64,000 nt of DNA from assembly GCA_963747315.1 (NCBI GenBank), contig CAVVEQ010000014.1, forward strand, positions 18,203 to 82,202, written 5' to 3'. A program made the translations under genes and the position numbers. Below, one piece after another: positions 29,579 to 38,205 of this stretch. Every line of letters begins with the position of its first letter. Positions within the stretch are counted from its first letter, which is position 1. The notes beneath the pieces were generated by a model. The model was given only the letters and a program-made list of their open reading frames with translations, was not told where the DNA came from and did not search any database. The stretch is from CAVVEQ01 sp963747315. GTDB taxonomy: Bacteria > Chloroflexota > Anaerolineae > Anaerolineales > Anaerolineaceae.

Positions 29579-29584
29579 TATAAT
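29579..29584 (+). promoter_or_regulatory. -10 box immediately upstream of the cohesin anchor gene
   Basis: TATAAT ends only 9 bp before ATG 29594, which would give a leaderless or nearly leaderless mRNA. No ribosome site is present upstream of the ATG. No good -35 box is visible because the preceding hairpin occupies that position. Confidence 0.45.
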
Positions 29585-29593
29585 CCCAGACTT

Positions 29594-30409
29594 ATGAAAA
29601 ATCGATTGATCGCACTACTCCTACTCTTTCTTTTTTCTTTGCCATTTAATACCGCCTCAGCAGAGGCTCAGGCAGCTCTGTCAATCAGCCCTTTCGCCAC
29701 CACCCTTCAAGTCGGGCAGAGCGCCACGCTCAGTGTTCGCATCACCGACGCGAAGGATCTGTATGCCTACGATATCACCCTGCGATATGACCCCGCTCTC
29801 GTGGAGATCACCTCCATCGAGAACAGCTCCTTCCTGCAGGGCGGGTTCACCGCTGCGCAGATCCTCGACAAAACCGCGGGTACCGCCCAGCTTGCGTTTA
29901 CCAGCATCCCGCCCTTCACGGCGCAGTCCGGTTCGGGTGACCTGGCAACCTTCAAAGTGAAAGCGAAAACAGGTGGCAGCGCGCGCATCTCCATCGAAAA
30001 TATCCAGCTTCTTCAAAAAGACGCGACCGCGATCGTCGCTTCTTCCACCACCGGTACGGTCACCGTCACCGGCGGAGCCGCGACCGAAGCCCCCCGTCCC
30101 GCTTCAAACCCGGGTGGTGCAGCAGAGGAAGGCCAACCGGTGCAGCTTCTCAACCCAGTTGCGGGTGCTCCAGCGCAGGAGCCAGGCGTGTCAATAACAC
30201 AACCCGCGGATACCCCGGGCGAAGAAATCCAACCGACAGCGGAACAGTTCCCCCGGTCGACGGTGGTGCCCTCCGCGCCCCTCCCAGCCGAGGAACCGCA
30301 GGAGGATGGCGGTCTGCCGCCGGTGGTGTGGATGATCCCCCTGGGCATCGCGCTGCTGGCCATCGGGTATTTTGGCGGCAACTTCCTGCGCGCAAGAACC
30401 AGGAAATAA
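29594..30409 (+). CDS. Membrane-anchored cohesin-domain protein
   Basis: The ATG at 29594 starts a typical signal peptide (MKNRLIALLLLFLFSL..., cleaved near residue 25). Residues ~28-160 form a cohesin-like domain, with VGQSATLSVRITDAKDLYAY, DITLRYDPALVEITSI, LAFTS and LATFKVKAK segments as in scaffoldin cohesins. A Pro/Ala/Glu-rich linker of about 75 residues follows. One transmembrane helix (about 240-262) and a short basic tail (RARTRK) then leave the cohesin outside the cell. It should bind a dockerin, and the protein encoded just upstream has one. No cellulase genes are nearby, so this is not a classical cellulosome. Its last codons recur at 63974-64000. Confidence 0.85.
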   Translation: MKNRLIALLLLFLFSLPFNTASAEAQAALSISPFATTLQVGQSATLSVRITDAKDLYAYDITLRYDPALVEITSIENSSFLQGGFTAAQILDKTAGTAQLAFTSIPPFTAQSGSGDLATFKVKAKTGGSARISIENIQLLQKDATAIVASSTTGTVTVTGGAATEAPRPASNPGGAAEEGQPVQLLNPVAGAPAQEPGVSITQPADTPGEEIQPTAEQFPRSTVVPSAPLPAEEPQEDGGLPPVVWMIPLGIALLAIGYFGGNFLRARTRK

Positions 30410-30417
30410 CTTCCTAA

Positions 30418-30459
30418 TTAATCCCGGGGATGAAGCTACCCCCGGGATTAATTTTCAAT
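30418..30459 (+). terminator. Rho-independent terminator after cohesin anchor gene
   Basis: A perfect 12-bp stem of TTAATCCCGGGG with its complement and a nine-base loop is followed by ATTTTCAATTTTT. The equivalent position in the second copy has a different but also strong hairpin (63938-63960). Confidence 0.8.
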
Positions 30460-30490
30460 TTTTATATGACATATTTCACCCAATTAGTCT

Positions 30491-30496
30491 TATAAT
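30491..30496 (+). promoter_or_regulatory. -10 box of TauE-cupredoxin gene, copy 1
   Basis: TATAAT lies 41 bp before ATG 30538. The same sequence context with TATAAT and a TTGACA box is present upstream of copy 2 at 63.9 kb, so conservation supports a real promoter. Confidence 0.6.
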
Positions 30497-30537
30497 TGTT
30501 TCCAAGACGGCTTCTGCAAGATTTTATAGGTATAAAA

Positions 30538-31635
30538 ATGGAAAATATCTTCCTTCCTGCGCTCATCACCGGCCTTACCACCGGCGGCATCAGCTGCATG
30601 CTCGTCCAGGGCGGCCTGGTGGCGGGGTCGCTCGCCGACCGCATCGAAAAAGAGCAATGGGAAAGGGGCAACAATAAAGGCAAGCGCAGGCGGCTTGCAG
30701 TCCCAATCCTGCTTTTCCTTACCTCAAAGCTGGTGGCTTACACCCTGTTGGGTTTCCTGCTGGGAGCCATCGGTTCAGTGCTCTCGCTCTCGAGCATGAC
30801 CCGCGGGATCATGCAGATCGCCATCGCCGTTTTCATGATCGGCAATGGCCTGCGCATGCTGAACGTCCACCCTATTTTTCGCTACTTCTCCTTCGAGCCG
30901 CCTGCCTTCATCACCCGCTATATCCGCAAGCGCTCCAAAGCCAAAGATACGGTGCTCACTCCCCTCTTCCTCGGCGCGCTGACGGTCTTCATCCCCTGCG
31001 GGGTGACCCAATCGATGATGGCCCTGGCGATCGCCTCCGGTAGCCCGTTGACCGGCGCGATCATCATGTTCGCCTTCACCCTGGGAGCCAGCCCGGTGTT
31101 CTTCGCCCTCACCTATCTCGCCACGGCGCTTGGGTCGCTGGCGGAAAAATACTTCACCCGCATCGCGGCGGTGGCGCTGCTGCTTTTCGGCGTGATCACG
31201 CTCGAGACCGGGTTGAACCTCACCGGCTCGCCCGTAACGCTCTCCGCCATCCCGACGGCAGCCATGCGCGTGTTTCAGCCCTCCAGCCCTGTTGCGGTGG
31301 AGCAGGCGTTACCCGAACCAGCGGGACCGCAGGCGGATGCCCCCGCCGCGCCAGCCGCATCCAGCGGCGCGCACCTGGTCACCATCAACGCGAAAAACAA
31401 TGGTTACAGTCCCTCGCAACTGGTCGCCCCGGCGGGTGAGGTGGTGGACCTAAGTATCGTGACGAATAAAACCCGCTCCTGCTCGCGCGCCTTCGAGATC
31501 CCTTCCATGGGCTATTCAGTCCTCCTGCCCGAGACCGGGGAGGAAAAGGTGCAGATCCCTCCCCAGCCGGCCGGCACCGAGATGCGCTTCACCTGCTCGA
31601 TGGGCATGTACACCGGCGTCATCTACTTCCAGTGA
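30538..31635 (+). CDS. TauE/DsbD-like membrane protein fused to a cupredoxin-like domain (copy 1)
   Basis: The start ATG 30538 gives 365 residues. About six or seven membrane helices (to ~residue 240) resemble the UreH/SafE/DsbD-type half-barrel. They show GGISCMLVQGGLVAGS, IPCGVTQSMMALAIASGS with a conserved Cys, and GASPVFFALTYL. A Pro/Ala linker (~255-285) leads to a C-terminal cupredoxin-like beta-sandwich. That domain contains NGYSPSQLVAPAGEV, TRSCSRAFEIP and FTCSMGMYTGVIYF, with Cys/His/Met-type candidate copper ligands. It is probably in copper handling or thiol/copper transfer at the membrane. A CopZ-like gene follows by 7 bp. It is almost identical to the copy at 62750-63847. Confidence 0.78.
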   Translation: MENIFLPALITGLTTGGISCMLVQGGLVAGSLADRIEKEQWERGNNKGKRRRLAVPILLFLTSKLVAYTLLGFLLGAIGSVLSLSSMTRGIMQIAIAVFMIGNGLRMLNVHPIFRYFSFEPPAFITRYIRKRSKAKDTVLTPLFLGALTVFIPCGVTQSMMALAIASGSPLTGAIIMFAFTLGASPVFFALTYLATALGSLAEKYFTRIAAVALLLFGVITLETGLNLTGSPVTLSAIPTAAMRVFQPSSPVAVEQALPEPAGPQADAPAAPAASSGAHLVTINAKNNGYSPSQLVAPAGEVVDLSIVTNKTRSCSRAFEIPSMGYSVLLPETGEEKVQIPPQPAGTEMRFTCSMGMYTGVIYFQ

Positions 31636-31642
31636 ACCCGTT

Positions 31643-31858
31643 ATGACCTCACTCAAGCTCCGCATCCCGGATATGCACTGCTCCGCCTGCGCCATGAAAC
31701 TGGAAGGCATCGAAGATGACCTCCCAGGCGTTTTAAGGGTCAGGGCGTCCTACCACCGGCAGTCCCTGGAGGTCGAGTTTGACGAGGACCAGGTTAGCGA
31801 AGAGGAGATCCTCACCGCTGTGGGATGCTTGGGGTACACCCCGGAATCTAATTCTTAG
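31643..31858 (+). CDS. CopZ-like heavy-metal-associated (HMA) protein, copy 1
   Basis: This 71-residue single HMA domain has the metal-binding motif MHCSAC (GMTCxxC family) near residue 11 and a ferredoxin-like fold pattern ending in LGY. Such proteins carry Cu(I) to membrane proteins. It lies 7 bp after the TauE-cupredoxin gene, the same spacing as in copy 2, so the two work together. The first 24 residues are identical to copy 2, and the C-terminal half has diverged. Confidence 0.9.
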   Translation: MTSLKLRIPDMHCSACAMKLEGIEDDLPGVLRVRASYHRQSLEVEFDEDQVSEEEILTAVGCLGYTPESNS

Positions 31859-31924
31859 CGTAAAACACTGCTGACTTTTTTAGGTCCTGACTGATTTTCC
31901 CCGTTAATGATCAATCTCGGGTAG

Positions 31925-31949
31925 GGCGGGTACGTTTTTTGTACCCGCC
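31925..31949. terminator. Hairpin after CopZ-like gene
   Basis: A 9-bp perfect stem GGCGGGTAC/GTACCCGCC has a seven-base loop GTTTTTT. There is no T-run downstream on either strand, so its terminator role is uncertain. Its stem shares seven bases with the terminator at 24467. Confidence 0.45.
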
Positions 31950-32028
31950 ATCAAGTATCCAGACAATAAATATTTTGGCGGGGGCGCCGCACCTGCCTTG
32001 CATGAAATAAATTTTAGAATCCTCTTGA

Positions 32029-33044
32029 TTACCCTGCTATCTCCACCACAAACGTATCCAGCGCCACCTCCCAGGGGGTGGTGCTGTTCTTGGATTCCAT
32101 ATCAATATCCAGAAGCTTGCGGTAGATCCCCTGCAGCTCCGCCAGGCTGAAACGCCTTGCCTGCTCAATCAGCTTCCTTGTCACGAAATCGGCGGTCTTG
32201 AGCGCGCCTGAGACTTCGTTCGGTCCACCACGGTTATCCAGAATGTACTTCGCCTGGATCAGCATGCGGAACTGGCGCACGAGCATACCGAAGATCACCT
32301 GCGCGTCCTCTTTTTCCAGCATCTGGTGCAGCAGCTTCATCCCCTGGCGGGCGTTCCCGCGCGTCACCGCCTCCACCATCTCGAAGATGTTGGTCTGGTC
32401 GCCGGAGGCGCACAGAACCTGCACGTCCTCCAGGCTCACCGGGCGCTTGCACTCGGTGTAGGTGAGCAGTTTGCCAAGCTCGGCAGCTGCCCACAGGGTG
32501 TTGTTGCCGGTGGCAGAAGCTAGTTCCGCGGCGGCCTGCGCGGTGATCTCGCCCCCCTCGCGCTTCGCTTCCTGCTGGATCCACCCAGGCATACTCTTGA
32601 GATCAGGCAGGGGCAGCTCCTCCCAGCCAGCCAGGTCGCGATGCGCCTCCTGCCATTTTCGCAGCCAGTGATCTCTTCCTGAAATTCTGCCATCCGCTGC
32701 CGGCGCCATAGGCCTTATACTCGTCGGCGAGCACCAGCAGGATGTGGGTGGTTTCAGGGGAGTTTTCGAGCAGGTGCAGGAATTTTTCCCTGGCTGCTTC
32801 ATCCCTGCCATTAGGCAGGACGTTCTCCAGGATCGCCAGGCGCGATTCCGCCAGAAAGGGCATCGAATTTATGGCGGTTGCGGTCTCGGCCGCGGAATTC
32901 TGCTTCCCATCCAGGCGCGAGAGATTGAGATCGGCGATGCCAGGGTCCGGCATTCACCCGCGCGATCTCCTCCCGGAGGGCTCTATCCAGGGCAAGCTCA
33001 TCTTCGCACTGCAGAATGCGCACGCGGCAGGCTGATTGGGTCAA
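32029..33044 (-). CDS. holA: DNA polymerase III delta subunit HolA, two frameshifts
   Basis: HolA opens the beta clamp and loads it on DNA as part of the replication clamp loader. Joining frames near 32945 and 32690 gives about 335 aa. The N-terminal part has RILQCEDELALDRALREE, then FLAESRLAILENV. The rest follows with HRDLAGWEELPLP, the lysine-rich and NNTLWAAAELGKLLTY segment, and the C-terminal domain with LLVRQFRMLIQAKY and SLAELQGIYRKLLDIDMESK, typical of HolA. The start TTG at 33044 has a GGGAG site. It lies just downstream of the 176-aa membrane protein gene on the same strand. Confidence 0.85.
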
Positions 33045-33060
33045 GATGTGCTCCCGGCGG

Positions 33061-33582
33061 TCAAGCCTTCACCGTGCGGATGCGGTGCACCACCAGCGAA
33101 TCACGCTGGTAGCGGGTGATGGATTTCACGCGGATGGCATCCACGCGCGGGTCGGTGGTCAGCTCTTTCTGCAGAAACAGCCCCAGGGGTTGTGCCAGGA
33201 TGGTCGCAACGGTCACAAGCAGCATCACCATTGGCAGACGATCCAGCTTGCCCCGCCAGCCGCTGCCTACGCCAAGCATACCCAGCCAGGCGGCAAACCC
33301 GGCCACCGCGCCGGCGGCCACGTAGTTTGTCCCGCATTTTTCGTGGATGGCCAGCCCGGGCTCTCCGTGGATCAGCCGCTCGTAGGCCTGGTCCACGGCG
33401 TGCTTCAACACTTCCGTATCGATGGAACCGAGGATGAAGAATCCGTCCTTTTCGGAGTAACCCGCGAGCCTGGCTTGCACCCCCAGCCTGGCAAGGACGT
33501 TCAACGTGGCGTGCTCGAGGGCATGGTTCAGCCGCGTGGCCTGCACCGAGTTCAATACAAATGGCATGATCTGATCACTCAT
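33061..33582 (-). CDS. Conserved hypothetical protein with two transmembrane segments
   Basis: The ATG at 33582 has a GGTGGAG ribosome site. The ORF could start 9 bp earlier, but then it would lack such a site. The 173-residue protein begins with NHALEHATLNVLAR, a conserved motif also seen in a family of unknown function present in Chloroflexota and cyanobacteria (possibly DUF6391; from memory). A soluble part of about 80 residues and two hydrophobic helices (about residues 90-145) follow. The start overlaps the radA stop by 8 bp, so translation is coupled. Function unknown. Confidence 0.7.
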   Translation of the reverse strand: MSDQIMPFVLNSVQATRLNHALEHATLNVLARLGVQARLAGYSEKDGFFILGSIDTEVLKHAVDQAYERLIHGEPGLAIHEKCGTNYVAAGAVAGFAAWLGMLGVGSGWRGKLDRLPMVMLLVTVATILAQPLGLFLQKELTTDPRVDAIRVKSITRYQRDSLVVHRIRTVKA

Positions 33583-34978
33583 TTTCTCCACCTTTCAACG
33601 CCCATTCCAGGGCTTCCCGCACCGAGCGGGCTTCGATGATCTGAATTCCAGGGGGCAGCTTTTCCCCGTGTTTGATCCGGCGCGGGATCACCGCGCTCTT
33701 GAACCCAAGTTTGACGGCCTCATTCAAGCGGGCGTTCATCTGGCTCACCCAGCGCAGCTCGCCCGAAAGGCCGATCTCACCGATCAGCACGGTATCGGCC
33801 TTCACCGGCAGGTCCTTCACCGAGGAGGCGATGGCCGCCGCCACGGCCAGGTCGGCTGCCGGCTCGTCGATACGCAAGCCGCCCACCACATTGACGAACA
33901 CGTCCGCGTCGTAGATCTTCAGGTGCGCCCGCCGGGCCAGCACAGCCGTGACAAGCAGCAGGCGGTTGAAATCCACCCCGTTGGGGGTGCGGCGCGGGTT
34001 GCCGAGGTTCGAGGGGCTGGTCAGCCCCTGGATCTCCACCAGGAGCGGGCGGGTGCCTTCCATGGTAACTGCGATGGCGCTGCCGGGAGCGTTCACCATG
34101 CGCTCAGCCAGGAACGCCTCGGAGGGGTTGCTGACCTCGATCATCCCATTTTCGCGCATCTCGAAAACGCCCACCTCGGCAGTGGCGCCGAAACGGTTCT
34201 TCACCGCGCGCAGCAGGCGGTAGGATTGGTAACGGTCGCCCTCCAGGTAGAGGACAGTATCGACGATATGCTCCAGCACCCTCGGCCCGGCGATCGCACC
34301 TTCCTTGGTAACATGACCCACCAGGAAAACCGCGATGCCACTGGATTTGGCCAGCTCGCGCAGGCGTGATGCGCACTCGCGCACCTGGCCCACCGACCCG
34401 GCCGAGGAAGTCATTTCCGGCAGGTAAACGGTTTGGATCGAATCGATGACTAGGAAGGTTGGATTGACCTCAGCGGTGTGCTGCAAAATCACATCCAGAT
34501 TGGTCTCCGTTAGCAGAAGCAGGTTGGGGGAATCGCCCCCCTGCGTTCCCCCATCGCGCATCAACCGCAGGGCGCGCATCTTGATCTGTCGCACCGATTC
34601 CTCGCCGGAAACATACAGCACCTTTCCCAGCGGGGCAACTTCCATGGCCATCTGCAGCAGCAGGGTGGATTTCCCGATCCCCGGGTCGCCGCCCACCAGC
34701 ACGATGGAGCCGGGTACGATCCCGCCGCCTAGCACGCGGGCAAACTCGGCGATGGGCAGGGCAAAGCGCTCTTCCGCGTCGCCGGTGATCTCCGCCAGGC
34801 TCTTGGGGGATTCATTCACCAGGCTGAGGGAATTACCCGTTCTTGCTGAAGCGGCTGGAGCCGTGATCACCTCTTCCACCATCGAAGCATAGGACCCGCA
34901 CTGCGGGCAGCGCCCGAAGGACTTGGAGGTCACCTTGCCGCACTGCTGGCAGACGAAGCGGGAGTGGAGTTTGGGCAT
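33575..34978 (-). CDS. radA: DNA repair protein RadA (Sms)
   Basis: RadA is a RecA-like helicase that processes branched DNA during recombination. The 467-residue protein starts with a four-cysteine zinc finger (CQQCGKVTSKSFGRCPQC). A RecA-type ATPase follows with Walker A GDPGIGKST. The family-specific KNRFG motif is present, as is a C-terminal Lon-like domain (GLRIDEPAADLAVAAAIASS). The length is normal. It starts with ATG 34978 and ends overlapping the next small gene. Its neighbour holA also serves DNA metabolism. Confidence 0.97.
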   Translation of the reverse strand: MPKLHSRFVCQQCGKVTSKSFGRCPQCGSYASMVEEVITAPAASARTGNSLSLVNESPKSLAEITGDAEERFALPIAEFARVLGGGIVPGSIVLVGGDPGIGKSTLLLQMAMEVAPLGKVLYVSGEESVRQIKMRALRLMRDGGTQGGDSPNLLLLTETNLDVILQHTAEVNPTFLVIDSIQTVYLPEMTSSAGSVGQVRECASRLRELAKSSGIAVFLVGHVTKEGAIAGPRVLEHIVDTVLYLEGDRYQSYRLLRAVKNRFGATAEVGVFEMRENGMIEVSNPSEAFLAERMVNAPGSAIAVTMEGTRPLLVEIQGLTSPSNLGNPRRTPNGVDFNRLLLVTAVLARRAHLKIYDADVFVNVVGGLRIDEPAADLAVAAAIASSVKDLPVKADTVLIGEIGLSGELRWVSQMNARLNEAVKLGFKSAVIPRRIKHGEKLPPGIQIIEARSVREALEWALKGGENE

Positions 34979-35086
34979 GGGTAAATTATATCCTTTTTGA
35001 TTTTCATGCTTTGAACACCTTCCACGGGCAGCGGGGATTTTTCCAAAATGGTAAAATCATCCCATCCCACAGATCGAGGAGAATTC

Positions 35087-36796
35087 ATGAATCCTGTCCT
35101 CCCGAAAACATCCGAAGAACTGCTTCAATCCACCTGGTCCACCTTCCAGCCAGTATATGAGGAACTAGCCGCTCGGGAGATCGGTCCGGCGAACGTGGAC
35201 TCCTGGCTCAAAGACTGGTCAGACGTGAACTCCTGCGTGATCGAGTTAAAGGAACGTCTGTATGTTGCCAAAACCCGCTTCACTGCCGATGAGCAAATCG
35301 ATGCCCAGTTCAACGATTTCATGGATCAGATCTATCCCGCCTATATGGCCACCGAGCAGAAACTGAAGGAAATTCTACTGGCGAGCGGGCTGGAGCCGAA
35401 AGGCTACACGGTGCAGATGCGCAATATGCGCGCCGAGGCGGATCTCTTCCGTGAGGAAAACCTTCCGCTCCTTTCCGAAGAGCAAAAAATGATCTCGGAG
35501 TATGACGCCATTGTCGGTTCGCAGACTGTGCTCTGGGAAGGCAGGGAGGTAACCGTCACCCAGCTCAAACCGGTCTACCTGGAGACCGACCGCGAAAAAC
35601 GCGAGCACGCCTGGCGTGCCGCCGCGGAGCGCCAGCTTGCCGACCGCGAAAAGTTCAATGCCCTCTGGCAGCGATTCCTGGAATTGCGCTTTGCTCTAGC
35701 GCGCAACGCGGGCAAACCGGATTTTCGCGCGTATATGTGGCAGAAGCTCTTCCGCTTCGATTACACCCCCGAAGATGCTAAAAAGTTCGGGGATGCCATC
35801 GAGCAGGCGGTCGTTCCCGCCGCCCGGCGCATCTACGCCCGCCGCAGGGAGCAGATGGGTCTTTCCAGCTTGCGCCCCTGGGACCTGGATGTGGACCCGT
35901 TCGGCAGGCAGCCGCTGCATCCCTTTCAGGATGAGAGCACCCTCATCCAAAAAACCTCCTCCATCTTCCGGCAGGTCGACCCCCAACTGGCGGAGTACTT
36001 TGACACCATGGTACGCGAGGATCTGCTGGACCTGATGAACCGCAAGAACAAGGGGCCCGGAGCCTACTGCGACACCTTCCCCCTGGCGCGCAAGCCCTTC
36101 ATCTTCCACAACGCGGTCGGTATCCACGATGACGTCCAGACCATGCTGCACGAATCCGGGCACGCCTTCCACGTCTTTGAGGCAGGCAAGCTGCCCTACG
36201 CGGAACAGTTAAATTACCCGATGGAGATCGCCGAGGTGGCTTCCATGAGCATGGAGCTGTTGGCAGCGCCCTACCTGAAAGCGGAGAAGGGTGGCTACTA
36301 CAACGACGCGGATTATGCCCGCGCGCGCATCGAGCACCTGGAAAGCAACATCCTCTTCTGGCCGTATATGGCAGTGGTGGATTCCTTCCAGCACTGGGTC
36401 TACGAGCATCCGCAGATGGCTGTGGATCCCCGAAATTGTGATGCCGCCTGGAACGAGCGCTGGGAGCGCTTTATGCAGGGCGTGGATTGGAGCGGGCTGG
36501 AGGATGTGAAGGTGACCGGCTGGCAGCGCAAGATGCACATCTTCGAGGTGCCCTTCTACTATATCGAGTACGGCCTGGCGCAGATGGGCGCAGCCATGAT
36601 CTGGCGCAACGCCCTGCAGGACCAGGCTGGCGCGGTAAAGGCATATAAGCACGCCCTTTCGCTGGGAAACAGCCAGCCATTGCCCGAGCTTTTCAAAGCT
36701 GCTGGGGCACGCCTGGCCTTCGATGCCGGCACGCTTGGGGAATTGATCGCGCTCTGCGAAGGGCAGATCGCCGGATTCGAAAGAAGTGAAAAATAA
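35087..36796 (+). CDS. M3 family oligoendopeptidase (PepF-like)
   Basis: A zinc metallopeptidase of 569 residues that cleaves short peptides in the cytoplasm. The catalytic HExxH motif is HESGH at about residue 355, in the context TMLHESGHAFHVFE; the family's Glu ligand follows downstream in PMEIAEVASMSMEL. The mainly helical fold and length match M3B oligoendopeptidases. The start is set at 35087 (GAGGAG site) rather than the upstream in-frame ATG at 35048. No signal peptide is visible. The gene is divergent from radA. Confidence 0.93.
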   Translation: MNPVLPKTSEELLQSTWSTFQPVYEELAAREIGPANVDSWLKDWSDVNSCVIELKERLYVAKTRFTADEQIDAQFNDFMDQIYPAYMATEQKLKEILLASGLEPKGYTVQMRNMRAEADLFREENLPLLSEEQKMISEYDAIVGSQTVLWEGREVTVTQLKPVYLETDREKREHAWRAAAERQLADREKFNALWQRFLELRFALARNAGKPDFRAYMWQKLFRFDYTPEDAKKFGDAIEQAVVPAARRIYARRREQMGLSSLRPWDLDVDPFGRQPLHPFQDESTLIQKTSSIFRQVDPQLAEYFDTMVREDLLDLMNRKNKGPGAYCDTFPLARKPFIFHNAVGIHDDVQTMLHESGHAFHVFEAGKLPYAEQLNYPMEIAEVASMSMELLAAPYLKAEKGGYYNDADYARARIEHLESNILFWPYMAVVDSFQHWVYEHPQMAVDPRNCDAAWNERWERFMQGVDWSGLEDVKVTGWQRKMHIFEVPFYYIEYGLAQMGAAMIWRNALQDQAGAVKAYKHALSLGNSQPLPELFKAAGARLAFDAGTLGELIALCEGQIAGFERSEK

Positions 36797-36865
36797 TGCT
36801 CTCAAAGCCCTGCGCGGCTGGTGTAAAATGACACAATTGTGTGATTTCATCCCCTGGAGGTTGAA

Positions 36866-37885
36866 TTGACCGACGCGCTCAGCATCGCCATCCCGATGGC
36901 CGGCCACGGAACACGCATGCGCCCGCACACCTGGAGCAAGGCCAAACCGCTCATCCATCTGGCGGGCAAGACCGTGCTGGATTACGCCCTCGCCCAATTC
37001 GACACCCTGCCGGGGATCGAAACCGCCCGCTGGGTATTCATCTGCAGCCCGTTCCAGTTGGATCAGGTGAAGGAATACATGGAAAAGGTCCACCCCGCCA
37101 AAAAGGTGGAGTATGTGGTCCAGGCGGTCATGCGCGGTCAATCCGATGCGCTCTACCTGGCGCGCGAATACCTGCAGGGACCCATGCTGATGTCCTTTTC
37201 GGACACTTTAATCGAGACCGATCTCTCCTTCCTGTCTGCAGTGCAAGAGGATGGGGTCGCCTGGGTGAAGGAAGTGCCCGACCCGCGCCGTTTTGGTGTG
37301 GCGGAGGTGGATGCAACCGGGCTCGTGACCCGCATGGTGGAAAAACCCGCCGATATCCACAACAACCGCGTGGTGGTGGGGTTCTATTATTTCAAATCCG
37401 GCGCTCGGCTGATGAAAGCTATCGAGGACCAGGTGAGGCGCGGGATTTCGCTCAAGGGTGAGTATTTCGTGACGGATACGATAAATGTGCTGCTCGAGGA
37501 TGGCGCGGTCTTCACCACGAAAAGTGTGGAGACCTGGCTGGATGCCGGCACGCGCGAGGCCACCCTGGAAACGAACCGTTATTTGCTGGAGCGCGGCAAC
37601 GATAATTCCGCAGAGGCCGCCCGCCACGCTGGTGTTAAAGTCAACCCGCCGGTCTTCATCCCCGCGGATGCGAAATTGGAAGGCTGCACCATCGGCCCGC
37701 ACGTCTCGCTGGCGGAGGGCGTGCAGATGCGCAACGTGACCGTAAGCGACGCGATCCTCGAACGCGGCGCGATGGTGGAGAATAGCACCCTCACCCATTC
37801 TCACCTCGGGCGGGATGTTGTAGTCAAAGGTGCTAAAGGAAGTTTGAACTTGGGGGATAACGCCATCGTGGAATTGACCGCATGA
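36866..37885 (+). CDS. Sugar-phosphate nucleotidyltransferase (RmlA/GlmU-like)
   Basis: The 339-residue enzyme has the NTP-transferase signature near its N-terminus (IPMAGHGTRMRPHTWSKAKPL) and a Rossmann-like catalytic domain to about residue 240. A C-terminal left-handed beta-helix segment of hexapeptide-like repeats follows (GCTIGPHVSLAEGVQMRNVT). This fits long glucose-1-phosphate thymidylyl- or related nucleotidyltransferases; the exact sugar and nucleotide cannot be told. It starts with TTG 36866 behind GGAGG. The stop overlaps the next ATG by 4 bp, so the small downstream gene is coupled. Confidence 0.85.
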   Translation: MTDALSIAIPMAGHGTRMRPHTWSKAKPLIHLAGKTVLDYALAQFDTLPGIETARWVFICSPFQLDQVKEYMEKVHPAKKVEYVVQAVMRGQSDALYLAREYLQGPMLMSFSDTLIETDLSFLSAVQEDGVAWVKEVPDPRRFGVAEVDATGLVTRMVEKPADIHNNRVVVGFYYFKSGARLMKAIEDQVRRGISLKGEYFVTDTINVLLEDGAVFTTKSVETWLDAGTREATLETNRYLLERGNDNSAEAARHAGVKVNPPVFIPADAKLEGCTIGPHVSLAEGVQMRNVTVSDAILERGAMVENSTLTHSHLGRDVVVKGAKGSLNLGDNAIVELTA

Positions 37886-38205
37886 TCGTCGAATGCCACG
37901 CCGGTTACGCCTACCCGCAGGAACCGAGAGCTGTTGTCCTGGAGGATACCCGGCTGGAGGTTGAACGATTGTGCGCGGAGTGGCGCACTTCGGACGCGCG
38001 CAAGCATTTCCAGGTGCTGCTGCGGGGTGGGTTACCGCTCGAGCTGGTGTATGATGAAAATCGGGATGCGTGGGAAGATCCCGAGAGATTTGCCAAACCA
38101 GGAATAATTGCAGGAGATCCATGCGCGAACAATACATTGCCCGCCATATCGCCGGCCTGCGGCCTTCGGGAATCCGCAAGTTCTTCGATATTGCTGCCAC
38201 CATGA
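37882..38205 (+). CDS. Small hypothetical protein, coupled to nucleotidyltransferase
   Basis: ATG overlaps the nucleotidyltransferase stop (ATGA). The first ~75 residues look like a compact, charged protein (GYAYPQEPRAVVLEDTRLEVE, then VLLRGGLPLELVYD). As written, the frame overlaps the following aminotransferase by 85 bp. A one-base shift near 38090 would end it at about 38105, which looks more natural. No family recognised. Confidence 0.55.
   Translation: MIVECHAGYAYPQEPRAVVLEDTRLEVERLCAEWRTSDARKHFQVLLRGGLPLELVYDENRDAWEDPERFAKPGIIAGDPCANNTLPAISPACGLRESASSSILLPP

Larger units (their letters stand above)
30380..31858 (+). repeat. Duplicated segment, copy 1 (cohesin end to CopZ)
   Basis: The segment from the cohesin C-terminus through TauE-cupredoxin to CopZ is matched by 62530-64000 on the opposite strand. 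Alignment by eye shows long runs of identical bases in coding and promoter sequence. Confidence 0.85.

Noticed and set aside
31925..31949. Riboswitch-like structure after CopZ
   Set aside because: It is a simple short hairpin at a gene end with no conserved aptamer features.
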